Assembly: GCA_947359465.1 (NCBI GenBank)
Contig: OX375883.1
Location: 17,052,088-17,116,087 of the forward strand
DNA: 64,000 nucleotides
Direction: 5' to 3'
Source of the DNA: Metellina segmentata
Taxonomy: Eukaryota; Arthropoda; Arachnida; Araneae; Tetragnathidae
Within the stretch, counting starts at the first letter, position 1; the number at the start of each line of letters is the position of its first letter. Shown here in pieces: positions 1-9,963 of the stretch. The notes below the pieces were generated by a model. It was not told the origin of the DNA, searched no databases, and saw nothing but the letters and a program-made list of their open reading frames with translations. The position numbers and the translations under genes were made by a program.

Positions 1-388
1 CGGCACCACCCACCATGGAGTCCAACGAGGGGATACAGATTCCTGTACCGGTGCTAGCCAGGGACTATACGGACCCAACTCACCCCTATGACTGCCCTAA
101 GGAGCTAGTTGGTGAGCAGGTCCTTAGTCCTAGCAGGATATACCCACCAGCCGATCAATGTACTGGGACCAAAGTACACCTCCTGTTTATCCGAAGCAGG
201 AGCCGAAGCAATGTATTGGGGCGTTATGTTGTCCCTCAATCACCAGGATCACCTTTTCCGAAGACACAGGTCTCCACGCACGGCAAACACGTGGGTGATA
301 TAATCCCCAAGAGGAGCTAAAAGCACAGACTGGCGAAAAGCTTCTCAAGGGGAGCCCTCACCTCCGAAAAGGCAACCACAACGAGGGA
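1..388 (-). mobile_element. LINE copy C, 5' UTR (left piece)
   Basis: This stretch matches the 5' UTRs of three other LINE copies in the window (7407-7943, 11217-11755, 24871-25406). It is read on the minus strand, so the coding part of this copy lies beyond the left edge of the window. It stops at 388 because copy B inserted here. The missing start of the 5' UTR is found at 11756-11876, on the far side of copy B. On the plus strand it contains a 101-codon open frame beginning in a strong Kozak context (CCACCATGG); I treat this as antisense to the element and not as a gene. Confidence 0.85.
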
Positions 389-400
389 GGAAGAAAAAGG
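389..400. repeat. Target-site duplication of LINE copy B (left)
   Basis: GGAAGAAAAAGG occurs here and again at 11756-11767. The two copies flank LINE copy B. Joining the outer flanks at this word regenerates an uninterrupted 5' UTR of copy C. Confidence 0.85.
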
Positions 401-539
401 ATTGGATTGGATTGGATTTGGTTTTATGGCATTGAGTCCTCTTGGGACATATTATGCCAAACTCAAGATAAAAAACAGATATATAATATAATAATAGAAT
501 TAAATGAGTCAAGTCATAATAAAATGAATACTATTTTAA
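401..539 (-). other. 3' UTR of LINE copy B with terminal hairpin
   Basis: Positions 428-458 fold into a hairpin: GGCAT pairs with ATGCC, and inside it GTCC pairs with GGAC. On the element strand the hairpin is followed by a short tail of AATCC repeats. The same fold occurs at 2271-2301, 13826-13856 and 19808-19838. The likely role is recognition by the element's own reverse transcriptase; this is inferred from its position and conservation. Confidence 0.75.
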
Positions 540-2243
540 TTATATGAGATGGATAAAACCAATGTCATGTAAAAAGCTAAAAATATTTGGATGAGGATTC
601 TCTCCAACCATGTCTTCTAGAGTCAAGGTAAATGAATTAAAATGTATAAGCCGTTGCATATTAAAATGAGAACATTCAATTAAAATGTGTTTTACTGTTA
701 GTGGGCAAATGCAGTAATTACATATAGGATGATCTTCTCCGAGGAGGAGGTGTCTATGGGTGATCCGAGTATGTCCAATACGGAGGCGTGTTATAATTAC
801 CTGCTGCCTTCTTAAAGATAGCGATTTCCAGTCAGATATATTTCGTTTGATGGCGTGAAGTTTGTTCTCCGTTTCTTCATTCCATTCGTTCTGCCATTTT
901 GTTTCTAAAAAATTGTAAATGAATGATTTCAAGTCGCGATAAGGAATGGTATGGTCAATGTCATTTGCGGCCGATTTGGCGGCTTTGTCGACAGCCTCAT
1001 TTCCTGCTATCCCAACATGAGATGGAATCCAACAAAATATTAAGTTAAAATTCCTGGATGAAAGATGATAAATTATTTTTAATGACTCTAAAACAACGGG
1101 ATGACTGGAATGATCAGGATTCTTCAATGACTGTAAAACACTTAATGAATCTGTAAAAACAATAAATTTTTTATGAGAATGATCCGATATATATTCTAAT
1201 GCTTTATATATGGCCATGATTTCAGAGGTAAAAACAGAACATGAAGAATGAAGTTTAAAACTTTGAACAGAATGATTAATAGTGAACGCAGCTCCAACAT
1301 AGTTTGCCCTTTTAGACCCGTCCGTATAAATATGTATAAACTTAGAGTATTTTTCCATATGGTTTTGAAAGAGTTGGTTGTAAATAATATCAGAAGTATC
1401 TGCCTTATAAAAATCTTTGAAGGGGTTTTGAAATACAAAATCATGATTAAACCAAGGAGGAAAATAATACAGTTTTTTCTGGGTGGCGACAAGTGAAGAA
1501 ATTTCGGATCCGTTCAACAAATCCAGCATTCTCAAGTGGAATGTAGGGATGAAGGATGTTTTAGCTTGATAGAGGCGTATTAGATATGGACTGTGATGAA
1601 TGGTATGCAATGGGTGATGAGGGATTGAGGAAATTCTAAAATAATATTCTAAGGACAACAAATGTCGCCTTAAGTCCAGAGAAGGTTCAAAATTGTCCAC
1701 ATATAAGCTGCTTACGGGTGAAGTCCTGAAGGCACCAGAACATAAACGCAAAGCTGTGTGGTGGACGGTGTTCAGAGTTTGAAGAGCAGATTTTCTTGCT
1801 GACCCATACACCACGCAGCCGTAATCTAATTTTGATCTTATTAGGGCTCTATATATTTTTAAAAGACAAGTACGATCAGATCCCCATGATAATTTCGATA
1901 AAACTCGTAATATGTTGAGGGCCTTTTCGCAACGTTTGCGTAGATTTAAAATATGCGGTTGAAAAGTCAACTTCTTGTCAAATATGATACCTAAAAATTT
2001 AAAATTGTCCACAACATTAATTAAAATATCTTTGAAGAATATTTCAGGGTCAAGATGAAGATTTCGTTTTCTGCAGAAATGAACGGATGCAGTTTTCGAT
2101 GGTGAAAAACTGAAACCATTTTCATTTGTCCAATGTGTGATTTTATTGACTGCCTGTTGTAGTTGTCTCTCTATCAAACGAATGTCTTTAGCTGCGCATG
2201 AAATTTGAAGATCGTCAACGTAAATAAGACCTTTTACTGATGG
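540..2243 (-). CDS. LINE copy B ORF2, C-terminal part (RT end, RNase H, CCHC)
   Basis: The frame continues ORF2 of copy B, whose N-terminal part is at 7944-9934; copy A separates the two. The piece begins just before the reverse transcriptase YVDD motif and runs through thumb/connection sequence. It then has an RNase H domain with the motifs IYTDGSK, FTSEIMAIYKALE, FTDSLSVLQSL and CWIPSHVGIAGNE, and ends with a C-terminal zinc-knuckle-like CNYC...H...C motif. Within this piece I see no frameshift: the 4-base loss of copy A and the 1-base loss of copy D are both absent. It cannot be expressed as one protein with its N-terminal half because of the insertion. Confidence 0.85.
   Translation of the reverse strand, partial: PSVKGLIYVDDLQISCAAKDIRLIERQLQQAVNKITHWTNENGFSFSPSKTASVHFCRKRNLHLDPEIFFKDILINVVDNFKFLGIIFDKKLTFQPHILNLRKRCEKALNILRVLSKLSWGSDRTCLLKIYRALIRSKLDYGCVVYGSARKSALQTLNTVHHTALRLCSGAFRTSPVSSLYVDNFEPSLDLRRHLLSLEYYFRISSIPHHPLHTIHHSPYLIRLYQAKTSFIPTFHLRMLDLLNGSEISSLVATQKKLYYFPPWFNHDFVFQNPFKDFYKADTSDIIYNQLFQNHMEKYSKFIHIYTDGSKRANYVGAAFTINHSVQSFKLHSSCSVFTSEIMAIYKALEYISDHSHKKFIVFTDSLSVLQSLKNPDHSSHPVVLESLKIIYHLSSRNFNLIFCWIPSHVGIAGNEAVDKAAKSAANDIDHTIPYRDLKSFIYNFLETKWQNEWNEETENKLHAIKRNISDWKSLSLRRQQVIITRLRIGHTRITHRHLLLGEDHPICNYCICPLTVKHILIECSHFNMQRLIHFNSFTLTLEDMVGENPHPNIFSFLHDIGFIHLI
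2230..2243. repeat. Target-site duplication of LINE copy A (left)
   Basis: CCTTTTACTGATGG is present here and at 7944-7957. The last GG may belong to the GGATT tail, so the duplication is 12-14 bp. It is ORF2 coding sequence of copy B just upstream of the YVDD motif. Confidence 0.9.
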
Positions 2244-2446
2244 ATTGGATTGGATTGGATATAGCTTTGTGGCATTGAGTCCTCTTGGGACATATTATGC
2301 CAAACTCAAGATAAAAAAATCAGATACATACTATAATAATGAAATGACATAGTCAAAACATACTGAGTAAATACTATATAATATTATATGAGATGGATAA
2401 AACCAATGACTTATAAAAAGCTTAATAAAATGTATACTATATAAAA
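2244..2446 (-). other. 3' UTR of LINE copy A with terminal hairpin
   Basis: It holds the hairpin 2271-2301 (GGCAT/ATGCC outer stem, GTCC/GGAC inner stem) and the GGATT tail at 2242-2260. The part next to ORF2 (2340-2446) partly repeats itself: two related segments resembling the end of ORF2 lie in tandem here, so the 3' region is slightly longer than in copy B. Confidence 0.7.
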
Positions 2447-3436
2447 TTATATATGATATATGAACCCAATGTCATGTAAAAAGCTAAAAATATTTGGATG
2501 AGGATTCTCTCCAATCATGTCTTCTAAAGCCAAGGTATAAGAATTAAAATGTTTAAGCCGTTGATAATTAAAATGAGAACAATCTACTAAAATGTGTTTT
2601 ACAGTTAGTGGGCAAATGCAGTAATTGCAAATGGGATGGTCTTCTCCAAGGAGGAGGTGTCTATGTGTTATACGCGTATGTCCAATACGTAGTCGAGTTA
2701 GTATTACCTGTTGTCTTCTTAAAGGTAGGGATTTCCATTCAGTTATATTTGATTTAATGGCGTAAAGCTTATTCTCAGTTTGCTCATTCCATTCATTCTG
2801 CCATTTTTCCTCTAAAAATTTGTAAATAAAAGATTTTAAATCACGGAAAGGGATAGTATGGTTAAAATTATATACGGCCGATTTGGCGGCTTTGTCAACA
2901 ATTTCATTTCCCGATATCCCAACATGAGATGGGATCCAACAAAATATTAAGTTAAAATTTATGGATGAAAGATGATAAATTCTTTTTAATGAGTCTAAAA
3001 CAACGGGATGACTGTCATGATCAGGATGTTTCAATGACTGTAAAACGCTTAATGAATCAGTGAAAATGATACAGTTTTTATGACAATGATCAGATATGTA
3101 TTCCAATGCTTTATATATGGCCATGATTTCAGAGGTAAAAACAGAACATGAAGAATGAAGTTTAAAACTTTGAACAGAGTGATTAATAGTGAACGCAGCC
3201 CCAACATAGTCTACCCTTTTAGATCCGTCGGTGTAAATTTGAATAAAATTAGAGTAATTTTCTAAATGCTTTTGAAACAGTTGTTTGTATATAATATGAG
3301 AGGTATCTGCTTTATTGAAATTTTGGAATGGGTTTTGGAATTCAAAATAATGATTAAACCAAGGAGAGAAAGAAAACATTTTTTTCTGGGTGACGTGAAG
3401 TGAACAAAGTTCGGATCCGTTCATCAAATCTAGCAT
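2447..3436 (-). CDS. LINE copy A ORF2, C-terminal fragment (RNase H)
   Basis: This 329-codon frame is the downstream part of ORF2, out of frame with 3439-6123. It contains RNase H with IYTDGSK near residue 70, the glutamate in FTSEIMAIYKALE, FTDSLSVLQSL and IPSHVGISGNE, and ends with the CNYC...C knuckle. The break is explained by loss of four bases around 3456-3460: copies B and D read TAGGGATGAAGGATGTT where copy A reads TAGGGATGATGTT. The first methionine here is incidental. Confidence 0.85.
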   Translation of the reverse strand: MLDLMNGSELCSLHVTQKKMFSFSPWFNHYFEFQNPFQNFNKADTSHIIYKQLFQKHLENYSNFIQIYTDGSKRVDYVGAAFTINHSVQSFKLHSSCSVFTSEIMAIYKALEYISDHCHKNCIIFTDSLSVLQSLKHPDHDSHPVVLDSLKRIYHLSSINFNLIFCWIPSHVGISGNEIVDKAAKSAVYNFNHTIPFRDLKSFIYKFLEEKWQNEWNEQTENKLYAIKSNITEWKSLPLRRQQVILTRLRIGHTRITHRHLLLGEDHPICNYCICPLTVKHILVDCSHFNYQRLKHFNSYTLALEDMIGENPHPNIFSFLHDIGFIYHI

Positions 3437-3438
3437 TC

Positions 3439-6123
3439 TTAAGTGAAATGTAGGGATGATGTTTTAGCTTGATAGAGGCGTTTTAAATACGGACTGTGAT
3501 GAATGGTATGCAATGGGTGATGAGGGATTGAGGAAATTCTAAAATAATATTCTAAGGACAACAAATGTCGCCTCAAGTCCAGAGAAGGTTCAAAATTGTC
3601 CACATATAAGCTGCTTACGGGTGAAGTCCTGAAGGCACCAGAACATAAACGTAAAGCTGCGTGGTGAATAGTGTTCAGGGTTTGAAGAGCTGATTTTCTT
3701 GCTGAACCATACACCACGCAGCCGTAATCTAATTTAGATCGAATTAAAGCTCTGTAAATTTTAAAAAGGCAAGTACGATCAGATCCCCATGATAATTTAG
3801 ATAAAACTCGTAAGATATTAAGAGCCTTTTCGCAACGTTTGCGTAGATTTAAAATATGCGGTTGAAAAGTCAACTTCTTGTCAAATATGATGCCTAAAAA
3901 TTTAAAATTGTCCACAACATTAATTAAAATATCTTTGAAGAATATTTCAGGGTCAAGATGAAGATTTCGTTTTCTGCAGAAATGAACACATGCAGTTTTT
4001 AAAGGTGAAAAGCTGAATCCATTTTCATTTGTCCAATTAGTGATTTTGTTAACGGCCTGTTGAAGTTGTCTCTCTATTAAACGAATGTCATTTGCTGCGC
4101 ATGAAATTTGCAGATCGTCAACGTAAATAAGACTTTTAACTGATGGAGGCAATTGAGAAACGATACTGTTAATTTTTAAAATAAATAAAGTTACACTTAA
4201 AACACTGCCCTGTGGCACTCCCTCCTCTTGTATAAAAACATCCGAGAAAATAGATCCAATCCTTACTTTAAAATATCTTTTCTGTAAAAAATTTTGAATA
4301 AAAATAGGCAGATTTCCTCTTATGTCATAGTTAAAAATATCCTTTAAAATTCCATGTCTCCACGTTCGATCGTACGCTTTTTCAATATCAAAAAATATCG
4401 AGACGAGATGTTTATTTTGAACGAAAGCATTTCTAATTTCAATCTCGAGAGCAACCAAATTGTCAACAGTGGATCGACCTTTTCGGAAACCACTTTGAAG
4501 TGGAGAGAGACATTTCTCTGTTTCTAAAATATAAATTAATCTCGCGTTGACCATCTTTTCTAGAATTTTGCATAAGCAGCTTGTCAGGGCTATTGGACGG
4601 TAGTTCGAAGGATTCCTGGGGTCTTTATTCGGTTTCAGTATTGGTATTATCGTAGCATACCTCCATGACTGCGGAAAAGTGTGCTCATTCCAAATTCTGT
4701 TATAAAACTTCAGGAGGTTATTTAGAGAACTATTTGATAAATGTTTAAGCATGATATAACTAATATTATCTGGGCCAGGAGTTGATTTATGAACTAAGGA
4801 TAAAGCCTTTGTCAGTTCGGGAAAAGTAAAATCACAATTATATGATAATATACGGTTTGAAGTGAAATTAACTTTATTCTTTTCAGATGCAATTTTAATT
4901 TTTTTTAAACTTTCAGAGTAGTTAGTGGAGCTGGATATTTCGGAAAGGCATGAAGCAATTGCGTTTGCTATATCTTTGGGTGCTGATAGTACTTGGTTAT
5001 TGCATTCTAGAATCGGGATTTGTCTATTGGGGTAAACACCGGATATTCTTTTGATCCTGTTCCATAGTTGTTTACTTGTGGTCTTGCTATTTATACTGTT
5101 TACATAATTCACCCAAGAATCCCTCTTACTACGTCGTTGTATTTTTCGAAATGCCGCTTTTGTTTTTTTATAAATAATATAATTTTCACTAGTTGGATAT
5201 CTATTGAAGATATTCCAGGACTTCCTTTGTTTCCGGTAAGCATCGCTACAATTCTCATTCCACCAAGGTTTCTTCTGTTTTTTAGGCTTATTAATAACTT
5301 TTTTAATTGAGGCGTCAGCACTATCTATAATTATGTCTGTTATTTTATTAGTAACTTCATCGATATCATCATTTTCTACAGTGTTAGTAATGTCAGCAAG
5401 GCTAGTAAAAAGTGGCCAGTTCGCAGTTTCAAAAATATAATTGGATTGGTTGACAGCGAGAGGTTGGCATTGGCCTGCATATTTTAGTTTAATTGGATAA
5501 TGGTCGCTATTGTAAAGGTAAGAATCCACAGAAAAGGTCCAAAATGGTAAAATTGAAGGAGTGCAAATTGCGAGATCTATTGAATGACAAGTAAGTGAAG
5601 GTGAATGAAAGTAGGTAGGTTGGCCGTTATTCATAATACATAAATCATTGTCTGTTATTATTTTTTCAATTTGTTTGCCTCTATTATTAATGTCAGAACT
5701 GCCCCAAAGAATATGATGGCCATTTAGGTCACCAAGTATAATGAATGGTTGCGGAAGTTGATGTACTAAATTATTTAATTCAGAAGTGGCGACATGGGTG
5801 TTAGGAGGTAAGTATAAATTGCATATTGTAATTAAGATATTGACATGAAGTCTTACAGCAACAGCTTGCAGATTTGTTTTAAGATTAATTTGAGTGACTG
5901 GAAAGTCATGGGAGGCAAGCAAAGCAACACCTCCACATGCTCTTTGGCCATCATCGTAATCTTTTCTGAATATTGTGAAGTAGGGAATGTTGGTGGAATC
6001 AGTGCTTCTTAAATAGGTCTCCTGGAGGGCGATAGCAGCTGGCTTGTGATTGTTTATGATTTGTTTTAAATCATCAATTTTTTGTCGAAAACCCCGGCAG
6101 TTCCAGGAAAGAAAGGAAGCCAT
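3439..6123 (-). CDS. LINE copy A ORF2 (endonuclease and reverse transcriptase), frameshifted near its 3' end
   Basis: 894 codons. Residues 1 to about 215 form an APE-like endonuclease (WNCRG at the N terminus, LQETY, GDLNGHH, SDHYPI). Residues about 440-700 form the reverse transcriptase, with STPGPDN, YRPIALTSCLCKILEKMV, FFDIEKAYD, GVPQGSVLS and the catalytic YVDD near 667-670. The protein would nick chromosomal DNA and copy the element RNA at the nick. The frame starts 29 bases after the ORF1 stop. It runs out of frame about 20 codons before its stop, so it lacks RNase H. Confidence 0.9.
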   Translation of the reverse strand: MASFLSWNCRGFRQKIDDLKQIINNHKPAAIALQETYLRSTDSTNIPYFTIFRKDYDDGQRACGGVALLASHDFPVTQINLKTNLQAVAVRLHVNILITICNLYLPPNTHVATSELNNLVHQLPQPFIILGDLNGHHILWGSSDINNRGKQIEKIITDNDLCIMNNGQPTYFHSPSLTCHSIDLAICTPSILPFWTFSVDSYLYNSDHYPIKLKYAGQCQPLAVNQSNYIFETANWPLFTSLADITNTVENDDIDEVTNKITDIIIDSADASIKKVINKPKKQKKPWWNENCSDAYRKQRKSWNIFNRYPTSENYIIYKKTKAAFRKIQRRSKRDSWVNYVNSINSKTTSKQLWNRIKRISGVYPNRQIPILECNNQVLSAPKDIANAIASCLSEISSSTNYSESLKKIKIASEKNKVNFTSNRILSYNCDFTFPELTKALSLVHKSTPGPDNISYIMLKHLSNSSLNNLLKFYNRIWNEHTFPQSWRYATIIPILKPNKDPRNPSNYRPIALTSCLCKILEKMVNARLIYILETEKCLSPLQSGFRKGRSTVDNLVALEIEIRNAFVQNKHLVSIFFDIEKAYDRTWRHGILKDIFNYDIRGNLPIFIQNFLQKRYFKVRIGSIFSDVFIQEEGVPQGSVLSVTLFILKINSIVSQLPPSVKSLIYVDDLQISCAANDIRLIERQLQQAVNKITNWTNENGFSFSPLKTACVHFCRKRNLHLDPEIFFKDILINVVDNFKFLGIIFDKKLTFQPHILNLRKRCEKALNILRVLSKLSWGSDRTCLFKIYRALIRSKLDYGCVVYGSARKSALQTLNTIHHAALRLCSGAFRTSPVSSLYVDNFEPSLDLRRHLLSLEYYFRISSIPHHPLHTIHHSPYLKRLYQAKTSSLHFT

Positions 6124-6152
6124 AAAAATAAAGGATAAAAGAAAAGAGAAAA

Positions 6153-7406
6153 CTACTTGTGTTTTCTCGTCCTAGGACGAGATCTGTCTTGCCGAAGATC
6201 CTTCTTGGACTTGGGTGGTGAAGACTCCAAGTCCTCATCTTCTACAGATGAAATATCGCTTTCAGTATTATAAAGATTTATGAGATCGCTGGTAGAAGGA
6301 TTAGTTATGAAATTTCTGGATGTAACGTCAGGCTGAAGAGAGGTTTGAGAGTAACTTTTTGCTATTTTAATACTATTTTGTTCAGTAGATATGGCTCTTT
6401 TTAAAGAAGTATTTAAGGATCGATTTGATTGATTTATCTGTTTTGTATTTGTTGAGGTTGTAGCTGATGCTTTAGAGATAAGAGGCGTTATAGGTTGGTT
6501 AATTGAAATTTTATGTTGTGTAGATGGCTTAAAAATAGTTACATCGGTTTGAGTTCCATTAGTTTTGAAAGTTTTTTTTACTATTGAAGAGTAAGATATG
6601 CCAGGTTTCGGGGTGCGATCATTTACAATTTTTCGGGCCTCCGGAAATGAAATGTTTTGCTGTACTTTAATAGTTTGGATTTCTTTTTCGGTTATAAATT
6701 TAGGGCAAGACCTGGCAAAAGCTGGATGGTCACCTTTGCAGTTGACGCAGCAAAGGGACGATGACGTACAGACATCGGTCTTATGTTCTGTACTGGAGCA
6801 TTTTGCACAGGTCTCTTTGCCACGGCAAGCCATGAAAGAGTGACCGAATCTTTGACATTTGAAACAACGAACTGGGTTAGGTATGAAAGGTCGAACTGGG
6901 CAATTAATGTAGGCTATTTTAACATGTTTAGGTAGAGTCGGTGTATTGAAAGTTAGTATTAAGTGCTTGGTGGGTATTCTTTGACCGTTTCTTTGAATTG
7001 TGATTCGTCTAACATTGATTACAGCTTGATTGGACAGGGATTCTAAAATGTCTTGTTCAGTGTCATATACTAAGTCTGATTCAGATATTACGCCTCTAGA
7101 TGAATTTAATGTTTTATGGGGTGTTACAGTTACTTCTATTGTACCGACGGACTTAATTTTTTGGATATTTAAAGATTGTGATTTATTAGAGACTTCTACA
7201 AGTACGTCACCTGCTAGGGTTTTTTTTATATCTTTTGTCTCTCCGACCATTCCTAATATTGTTTTGTGAAGTAGTATAGCTGATATGTTTTTTAGATTTC
7301 CTTCATTGCTTTTTATTATAAAAAATTTGTGTTCTGGTATATTAGTTTCATTATTTTTACTAGTTAAGTGCTCCACTGAAGGAGAAGTTGTTTTTTGAGT
7401 TTCCAT
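6153..7406 (-). CDS. LINE copy A ORF1, gag-like nucleic-acid-binding protein
   Basis: 417 codons, intact. Three zinc knuckles lie near residues 181-194 (CFKCQRFGHSFMAC), 200-213 (CAKCSSTEHKTDVC) and 220-234 (CVNCKGDHPAFARSC), the arrangement usual for jockey/I/R1-group ORF1. The region before them (residues 25-175) is the RNA-binding part; the C-terminal 180 residues are polar, with an acidic stretch and a basic end (RPRTRKHK) that may be a nuclear signal. The product would coat element RNA. The start codon follows a 537-base 5' UTR and is shared with copies B and D. Confidence 0.9.
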   Translation of the reverse strand: METQKTTSPSVEHLTSKNNETNIPEHKFFIIKSNEGNLKNISAILLHKTILGMVGETKDIKKTLAGDVLVEVSNKSQSLNIQKIKSVGTIEVTVTPHKTLNSSRGVISESDLVYDTEQDILESLSNQAVINVRRITIQRNGQRIPTKHLILTFNTPTLPKHVKIAYINCPVRPFIPNPVRCFKCQRFGHSFMACRGKETCAKCSSTEHKTDVCTSSSLCCVNCKGDHPAFARSCPKFITEKEIQTIKVQQNISFPEARKIVNDRTPKPGISYSSIVKKTFKTNGTQTDVTIFKPSTQHKISINQPITPLISKASATTSTNTKQINQSNRSLNTSLKRAISTEQNSIKIAKSYSQTSLQPDVTSRNFITNPSTSDLINLYNTESDISSVEDEDLESSPPKSKKDLRQDRSRPRTRKHK

Positions 7407-7943
7407 GATTTAAATATAAATTTTCAGTCCCCGGCGGCACCACCCACCATGGAGTCCAACAAGGGGATACAGGTTTCTGTACCGGTGCTAGCCAGGGACT
7501 ATACGAACCCAACTCACCCCTATGACTGCCCTAAGGAGCTAGTTGGTGAGCAGGTCCTTAATCCTAGCAGGGTATTCCCACCAGCCGATTGATGTACTGG
7601 GACCATAGCACACCTCCTGTTTGTCCGAAGCAGGAGCCGAAGCAATGTATTGGGGCGTTATGTTGTCCCTCAATCACCAGGATCTCCCTTTCCGAAGACA
7701 CAGGTCTCCACGCACGGCAAACACGTGGGTGATATAATCCCCAAGAGGAGCTAAAGGCACAGACTGGCGAAAAGCTTCTCAAGGGGAGCCCTCACCTCCG
7801 AAAAGGCAACCACAATGAGGGAGGAAGAAAAAGCAAAAAGCAGAAGCGTAGAGGAGGAGAAAAACGACAGGGAGAAAAGATCACTCAGGTACCCCGGGGT
7901 TGTGAAGCCCGTACAAACCTAAAGAAGGAATGCCCCTGGGGGC
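7407..7943 (-). promoter_or_regulatory. 5' UTR of LINE copy A (presumed internal promoter)
   Basis: It is conserved in four copies and GC-rich compared with the coding part. It begins on the element strand with the near-palindrome GCCCCCAGGGGC. A transcript starting at the first base would need an internal promoter, as in other non-LTR elements; that is inferred. It also contains small open frames on both strands, none of which is intact in all copies. Confidence 0.6.
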
Positions 7944-9934
7944 CCTTTTACTGATGGAGGCAATTGAGAAACAATATTGTTAATTTTTAAAATAAATAAA
8001 GTAACACTTAAAACACTGCCCTGTGGCACTCCCTCCTCTTGAATAAAAATATCTGAGAAAATAGATCCAATTCTAACCTTAAAATATCTTTTCTCTAAAA
8101 ATTTTTGTATAAAAATAGGCAGATTTCCTCTTATGTCATTATTAAAAATATCCCTTAAAATCCCATGTCTCCATGTTCGGTCATAAGCCTTTTCAATATC
8201 GAAAAAAATCGAGACGAGATGCTTATTTTGCACAAAAGCGTTACGTATTTCGGTCTCGAGAGCTACTAAGTTGTCAATAGTGGATCGACATTTTCTAAAA
8301 CCACTTTGAAGTGGAGAGAGACATTTTTCTTTTTCTAAAATATAAATTAATCTCGCGTTGACCATCTTTTCCAAAATTTTGCATAGGCAGCTTGTCAGGG
8401 CTATTGGACGGTAGTTCGAAGGATTCCTGGAGTCTTTATTTGGTTTCAATATGGGAATTATATTAGCATACCTCCATGACTGCGGAAAAGTGTGCTCGGT
8501 CCAAATTCTGTTGTAAAATTTCAAGAGGTTATTTAGAGAACTATTTGATAAATGTTTAAGCATGATATAACTAATATTATCTGGCCCAGGAGTTGATTTG
8601 TGAACTAAGGATAAAGCCTTTGTCAATTCGGAAAAAGTAAAATCACAATTATATGATAATATACGGTTTGAACTGAAATTAACTTTATTCTTTTCAGATG
8701 CAATTTTAATCTTTTTAAAACTTTGAGAGTAGTTATTGGAGCTGGATATTTCGGAAAGGCATGAACCTATTGTGTTTGCTATGTCTTTGGGTGCCGATAT
8801 TATTTGGTTATTATGTTCTAGAATAGGAATTTGTCTATTGGGGTAAACACCGGAAATTCTTTTGATTCTGTTCCATAATTGTTTGCTTGTGACTTTACTA
8901 TTAATACTATTGACATAATTAATCCAAGAATCCCTTTTACAAAGTCGTTGTATTTTTCGAAATGCCGCTTTTGTTTTTTTATAAATTATATAGTTTTCTC
9001 TGGTTGGATATCTATTGAAGATATTCCAGGCCTTCCTTTGTTTTCGGTAAGCATCGCTACAATCGTTATTCCACCAAGGTTTCTTCTGTTTTTTAGGCGC
9101 AATAATAACTTTTTTAATGGAAGCGTCAGCACTAGCTATAATTATGTCTGTTATGTTATTAGTAACTGCATCGATGTCACCAGTTTCTACCGTGTTAGTA
9201 ATATCTGCGAGGCTAGTAAAGAGTGGCCAGTTGGCAGTTTCGAATATATAGTTAGGTTGGCTGACAGAGTGAGGTTGGTATTGGCCTTCATATTTAAGCT
9301 TAATTGGATAATGGTCGCTATTGTAAAGGTAAGAATCCACCGAAAAAGTCCAAAATGGTAAAATTGAAGGAGTGCAAATTGCCAGATCTATTGAATGGTA
9401 AGTAAGTGAAGGTGAGTGAAAGTAAGTAGGTTGGCCGTTATTCATGATGCATAAATCATTGTCTGTTATTAATTTTTCGATCTGTTTGCCTCTACGATTA
9501 ATGTCTGAACTGCCCCAGAGGATATGATGGCCATTTAGGTCACCAAGTATGATGAATGGTTGCGGAAGTTGATCTATTAAATTATTTAATTCAGAAGTGG
9601 CGACATGGGTGTTAGGAGGTAAATATAAATTACATATTGTAATTAGAATATTTACATGAAGTCTTACCGCAAGAGCTTGGAGATTTGTTGTAAGGTTAAT
9701 TTGGGTGACTGGAAAGTCATGGGAGGTAAGCAATGCAACACCTCCACATGCTCTTTGCCCAACATCGTAATCTTTTCTGAATACAGTGAAATATCGAATG
9801 TTGGTTGTATCATTGTTTTTCAGATATGTTTCCTGGAGGGCGATTGCAGCTGGCTTATGTTTGTTTATGATGTCTTTTACATCATCACATCTGTTACGAA
9901 AACCCCGGCAGTTCCAGGAAAGAAAGGAAGCCAT
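7944..9934 (-). CDS. LINE copy B ORF2, N-terminal part
   Basis: About 663 codons of ORF2 of copy B, ending at the junction with copy A. It holds the APE-like endonuclease (WNCRGFRNR, LQETY, GDLNGHH, SDHYPI) and most of the reverse transcriptase up to just before YVDD. The last residues read into the 5' end of copy A. The remaining part is at 540-2243. No internal stop or frameshift is visible, so copy B was probably coding-competent for ORF2 when copy A hit it. Confidence 0.87.
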
Positions 9935-9963
9935 AAAAATAAAGTAGAAAAGAAAAGGAAAAA

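Larger units (their letters stand above)
2244..7943 (-). mobile_element. LINE copy A, full-length, nested in copy B
   Basis: A complete copy of about 5.7 kb on the minus strand: 5' end at 7943 (GCCCCCAGGGGC on the element strand), 5' UTR to 7407, ORF1 6153-7406, ORF2 2447-6123 in two frames, 3' UTR with hairpin 2271-2301 and GGATT tail near 2244. It is flanked by a 12-14 bp duplication of copy B's ORF2. The only obvious coding damage is a small deletion in ORF2 near 3458, so the insertion is probably young. Confidence 0.9.

Noticed and set aside
5068..5310. Plus-strand frames repeated at 22544-22786 and 8879-9361
   Set aside because: They are the reverse strand of conserved LINE ORF2 coding sequence and follow its conservation.
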